Shown here: positions 62,677 through 64,000 of the stretch, one piece after another | How positions within the stretch are numbered: the first letter of the stretch is position 1 | Layout: each line of letters starts with the position of its first letter | DNA from: Chitinispirillales bacterium ANBcel5 | Lineage (GTDB): Bacteria > Fibrobacterota > Chitinivibrionia > Chitinivibrionales > Chitinispirillaceae | Direction: 5' to 3' | Assembly (NCBI GenBank): GCA_029688955.1 | Contig: JARUKZ010000010.1 | Coordinates: 62,001-126,000 of the forward strand | DNA length: 64,000 nucleotides | Made by a program: the position numbers and the translations under genes | The notes under the pieces: model-generated | Database searches by the model: none | The model's input: the letters and a program-made list of their open reading frames with translations, nothing else | What the model was told of the DNA's origin: nothing

Positions 62677-64000
62677 TCAGTCGGTTATCTCCCTCTCTTC
62701 TGATGTTTTATTTATAGTAACCAGAAGATCTTTAAAACTTTCTAATCCTGATTCCACATTCTCAATTATCTCACTTGCCAGAATATCAGGATCGGGCAGG
62801 TTGTCGAGGTCGGTGAGGCTTTTATCCCGCAACCAGAATATATCAAGATTGGTCTTGTCGCGGGCCAGCACTTCCTCATAGGTAAATTTTCTCCATCTTC
62901 CTTCGGGGTTTTGTTCGCTCCATGTTTCTTTTCGCTTATGGCGGTTTTTTGGATTGTAGAGCTTAACGAACTCTTCCAGATCTGATGAAGCCAATGGTTT
63001 TTTCTTCAGTGTATGATGAACATTGGTACGATAATCGTAAAACCAGATCTCTTTTGTGTGGGCTTCCTTGCTTGCTGCTCTGTTATCGAAAAACAACACA
63101 TTTGCCTTAACACCGGGACGGTAAAATATTCCGGTTGGCAGCCGCAGGATCGTATGCAGATCGGTTGTTTTCATGAGCTGTTTTCGGACCTCTTCACCTG
63201 CTCCCCCTTCAAACAAAACATTATCGGGCAGTACAACGGCCGCTTTACCGGTAACTTTCAGCATGGTTTTAATATGCTGCAGAAAGTTAAGCTGTTTGTT
63301 TGATGTTGTTTCCCAGAAGTCCTGGCGGTTGTAACTTATGTCCTCTTTTTCCGCTTCACCTTCTTCATTGGTAACCGTGTAGGAGCTCTTCTTTCCAAAA
63401 GGAGGATTGGTAAGTACATAATCAAAACGGTTTCCATCATCGGCCACGAGTGCGTCATTGGGTGAGATGTAGCTTTCACCCTCAATTTCTCCGATGTTAT
63501 GCAGGTACATATTCATCAGACACAAACGGCGGGTATTGGCGACAATCTCATTTCCGTGAAAAGCTTTATTCTTTAAAAATTCTTTCTCTTCCCTGTCTAA
63601 CTTATGATTTTCTGCAATCCAGTCATAGGAGGCCAAAAAGAATCCGCCTGTACCGCATGCGGGGTCGGCAATGGTTTTCATTGGTTTGGGCTGAATGCAC
63701 TTGACCATTGTTTTGATAAGTGCACGGGGAGTAAAGTATTGCCCTGCACCGGATTTGGTATCTTCGGCATTCTTTTCCAATAAGCCTTCGTAGATCTTGC
63801 CTTTGATATCGGCGCCCATGGTTGACCATTTTTCCTGGTCGATCATGTTTATCACACGGGAGAGCTTTGCTGGGTCCTGTATTTTATTTTGGCTTTTGGT
63901 GAATATCTGCCCTAAAATTCCTTTTTCGGAGCTTAAGGTGCGAAGCAACTGATTGTAAAATGCTTCCAGTTCAGCACCTCTTTTGCCGGATAGTGTTTCC
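62677..64000 (-). CDS. hsdM: Type I restriction-modification DNA methyltransferase (partial, 5' end beyond window)
   Basis: The frame is open to the window edge; 441 codons are visible, the rest lies beyond 64000. Motif I ADPACGTGGFFLAS and motif IV TNPPFGKK of N6-adenine methylases are present, with an N-terminal helical domain (YFTPRALIKTMV) and the C-terminal WLRDKSLTDLDNLPDPDILA typical of HsdM. An internal TTG at 63948 is not the start. HsdS and HsdR are not visible; HsdS would normally come next in the direction of transcription, but a PLD-like gene is there. Confidence 0.93.
   Translation of the reverse strand, partial: ETLSGKRGAELEAFYNQLLRTLSSEKGILGQIFTKSQNKIQDPAKLSRVINMIDQEKWSTMGADIKGKIYEGLLEKNAEDTKSGAGQYFTPRALIKTMVKCIQPKPMKTIADPACGTGGFFLASYDWIAENHKLDREEKEFLKNKAFHGNEIVANTRRLCLMNMYLHNIGEIEGESYISPNDALVADDGNRFDYVLTNPPFGKKSSYTVTNEEGEAEKEDISYNRQDFWETTSNKQLNFLQHIKTMLKVTGKAAVVLPDNVLFEGGAGEEVRKQLMKTTDLHTILRLPTGIFYRPGVKANVLFFDNRAASKEAHTKEIWFYDYRTNVHHTLKKKPLASSDLEEFVKLYNPKNRHKRKETWSEQNPEGRWRKFTYEEVLARDKTNLDIFWLRDKSLTDLDNLPDPDILASEIIENVESGLESFKDLLVTINKTSEEREITD

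Noticed and set aside
63948-64000. HsdM starting at the internal TTG 63948
   Set aside because: The frame continues open to the window edge with HsdM-like residues, so the start lies outside.

Overview
The window is a gene-dense chromosomal stretch of about 43% GC (estimated by eye) from a Gram-negative, probably anaerobic or microaerophilic bacterium. LpxK implies lipid A, and there are outer-membrane beta-barrel proteins. A giant C25 (gingipain/PorU-like) peptidase carries a FlgD-like C-terminal domain of the type-IX-secretion kind. Together with a Rex redox repressor, a family 1 encapsulin, DUF2225, DUF3108 and DUF6485 proteins, this suggests the Fibrobacterota (Chitinivibrionia-like) or a nearby phylum of the FCB group. 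The taxonomic guess is inference only. I saw no rRNA, tRNA or CRISPR array.

Layout. 1-5800: a phosphohexomutase, a sugar-isomerase-like TIM barrel overlapping a one-chain archaeo-eukaryotic-type primase, and transketolase. 5800-10650: a lipoprotein-like protein with collagen-like triplets, then a co-directional cluster pfpI - degenerate kinase - encapsulated ferritin-like cargo - encapsulin, then a DUF302 protein. 10630-16712: engB, trpD, the run rex-serC-serA with Rex-type palindromes in front of rex, and a DUF2225 protein. 16944-22377: a MoxR-type ATPase with a TraB/DUF5682-like partner and an exported protein, then a NusG-II protein overlapping a Gx-transporter/EcfT-like fusion. 22400-24500: a frameshifted GxxExxY gene, a GC-containing tandem repeat, an outer-membrane protein and rpmE. 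24700-35968: prfA-prmC-lpxK, two SH3-like membrane proteins, ruvX, a small exported protein, the 1557-residue C25 peptidase and rsmI, many with overlapping or abutting ends. 36145-46323: gmd, small conserved genes, cutA, a receiver protein, hrpA, a glycosyltransferase and a Ski2-like helicase. 46369-58201: accessory genes including a ferritin-like protein, DUF502, two divergent receivers, a wHTH/membrane pair, a CPBP protease, a histidine kinase, an amber-interrupted helical-repeat membrane protein, an aminotransferase and a radical SAM protein. 58387-59486: hisE-hisG. 59742-64000: a plastic region with a decayed beta-barrel gene, four 42-bp tandem repeats, a REP-like hairpin, a phospholipase-D-like gene and the 3' part of hsdM running off the window.

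How the genes fit together. The most system-like unit is the encapsulin cluster (7049-9849). It has a shell, a cargo with a terminal targeting peptide, a membrane-anchored kinase homologue lacking the catalytic Asp, and a DJ-1/PfpI protein, all on one strand. The most unusual single gene is the primase at 2224-3678, which joins an AEP catalytic core to a C-terminal cysteine domain resembling the PriL iron-sulfur domain. The rex-serC-serA arrangement suggests that NADH/NAD+ ratio controls an NAD-dependent biosynthetic branch. The hsdM end looks like a defence locus in which a PLD-family nuclease candidate occupies the place after the methylase.
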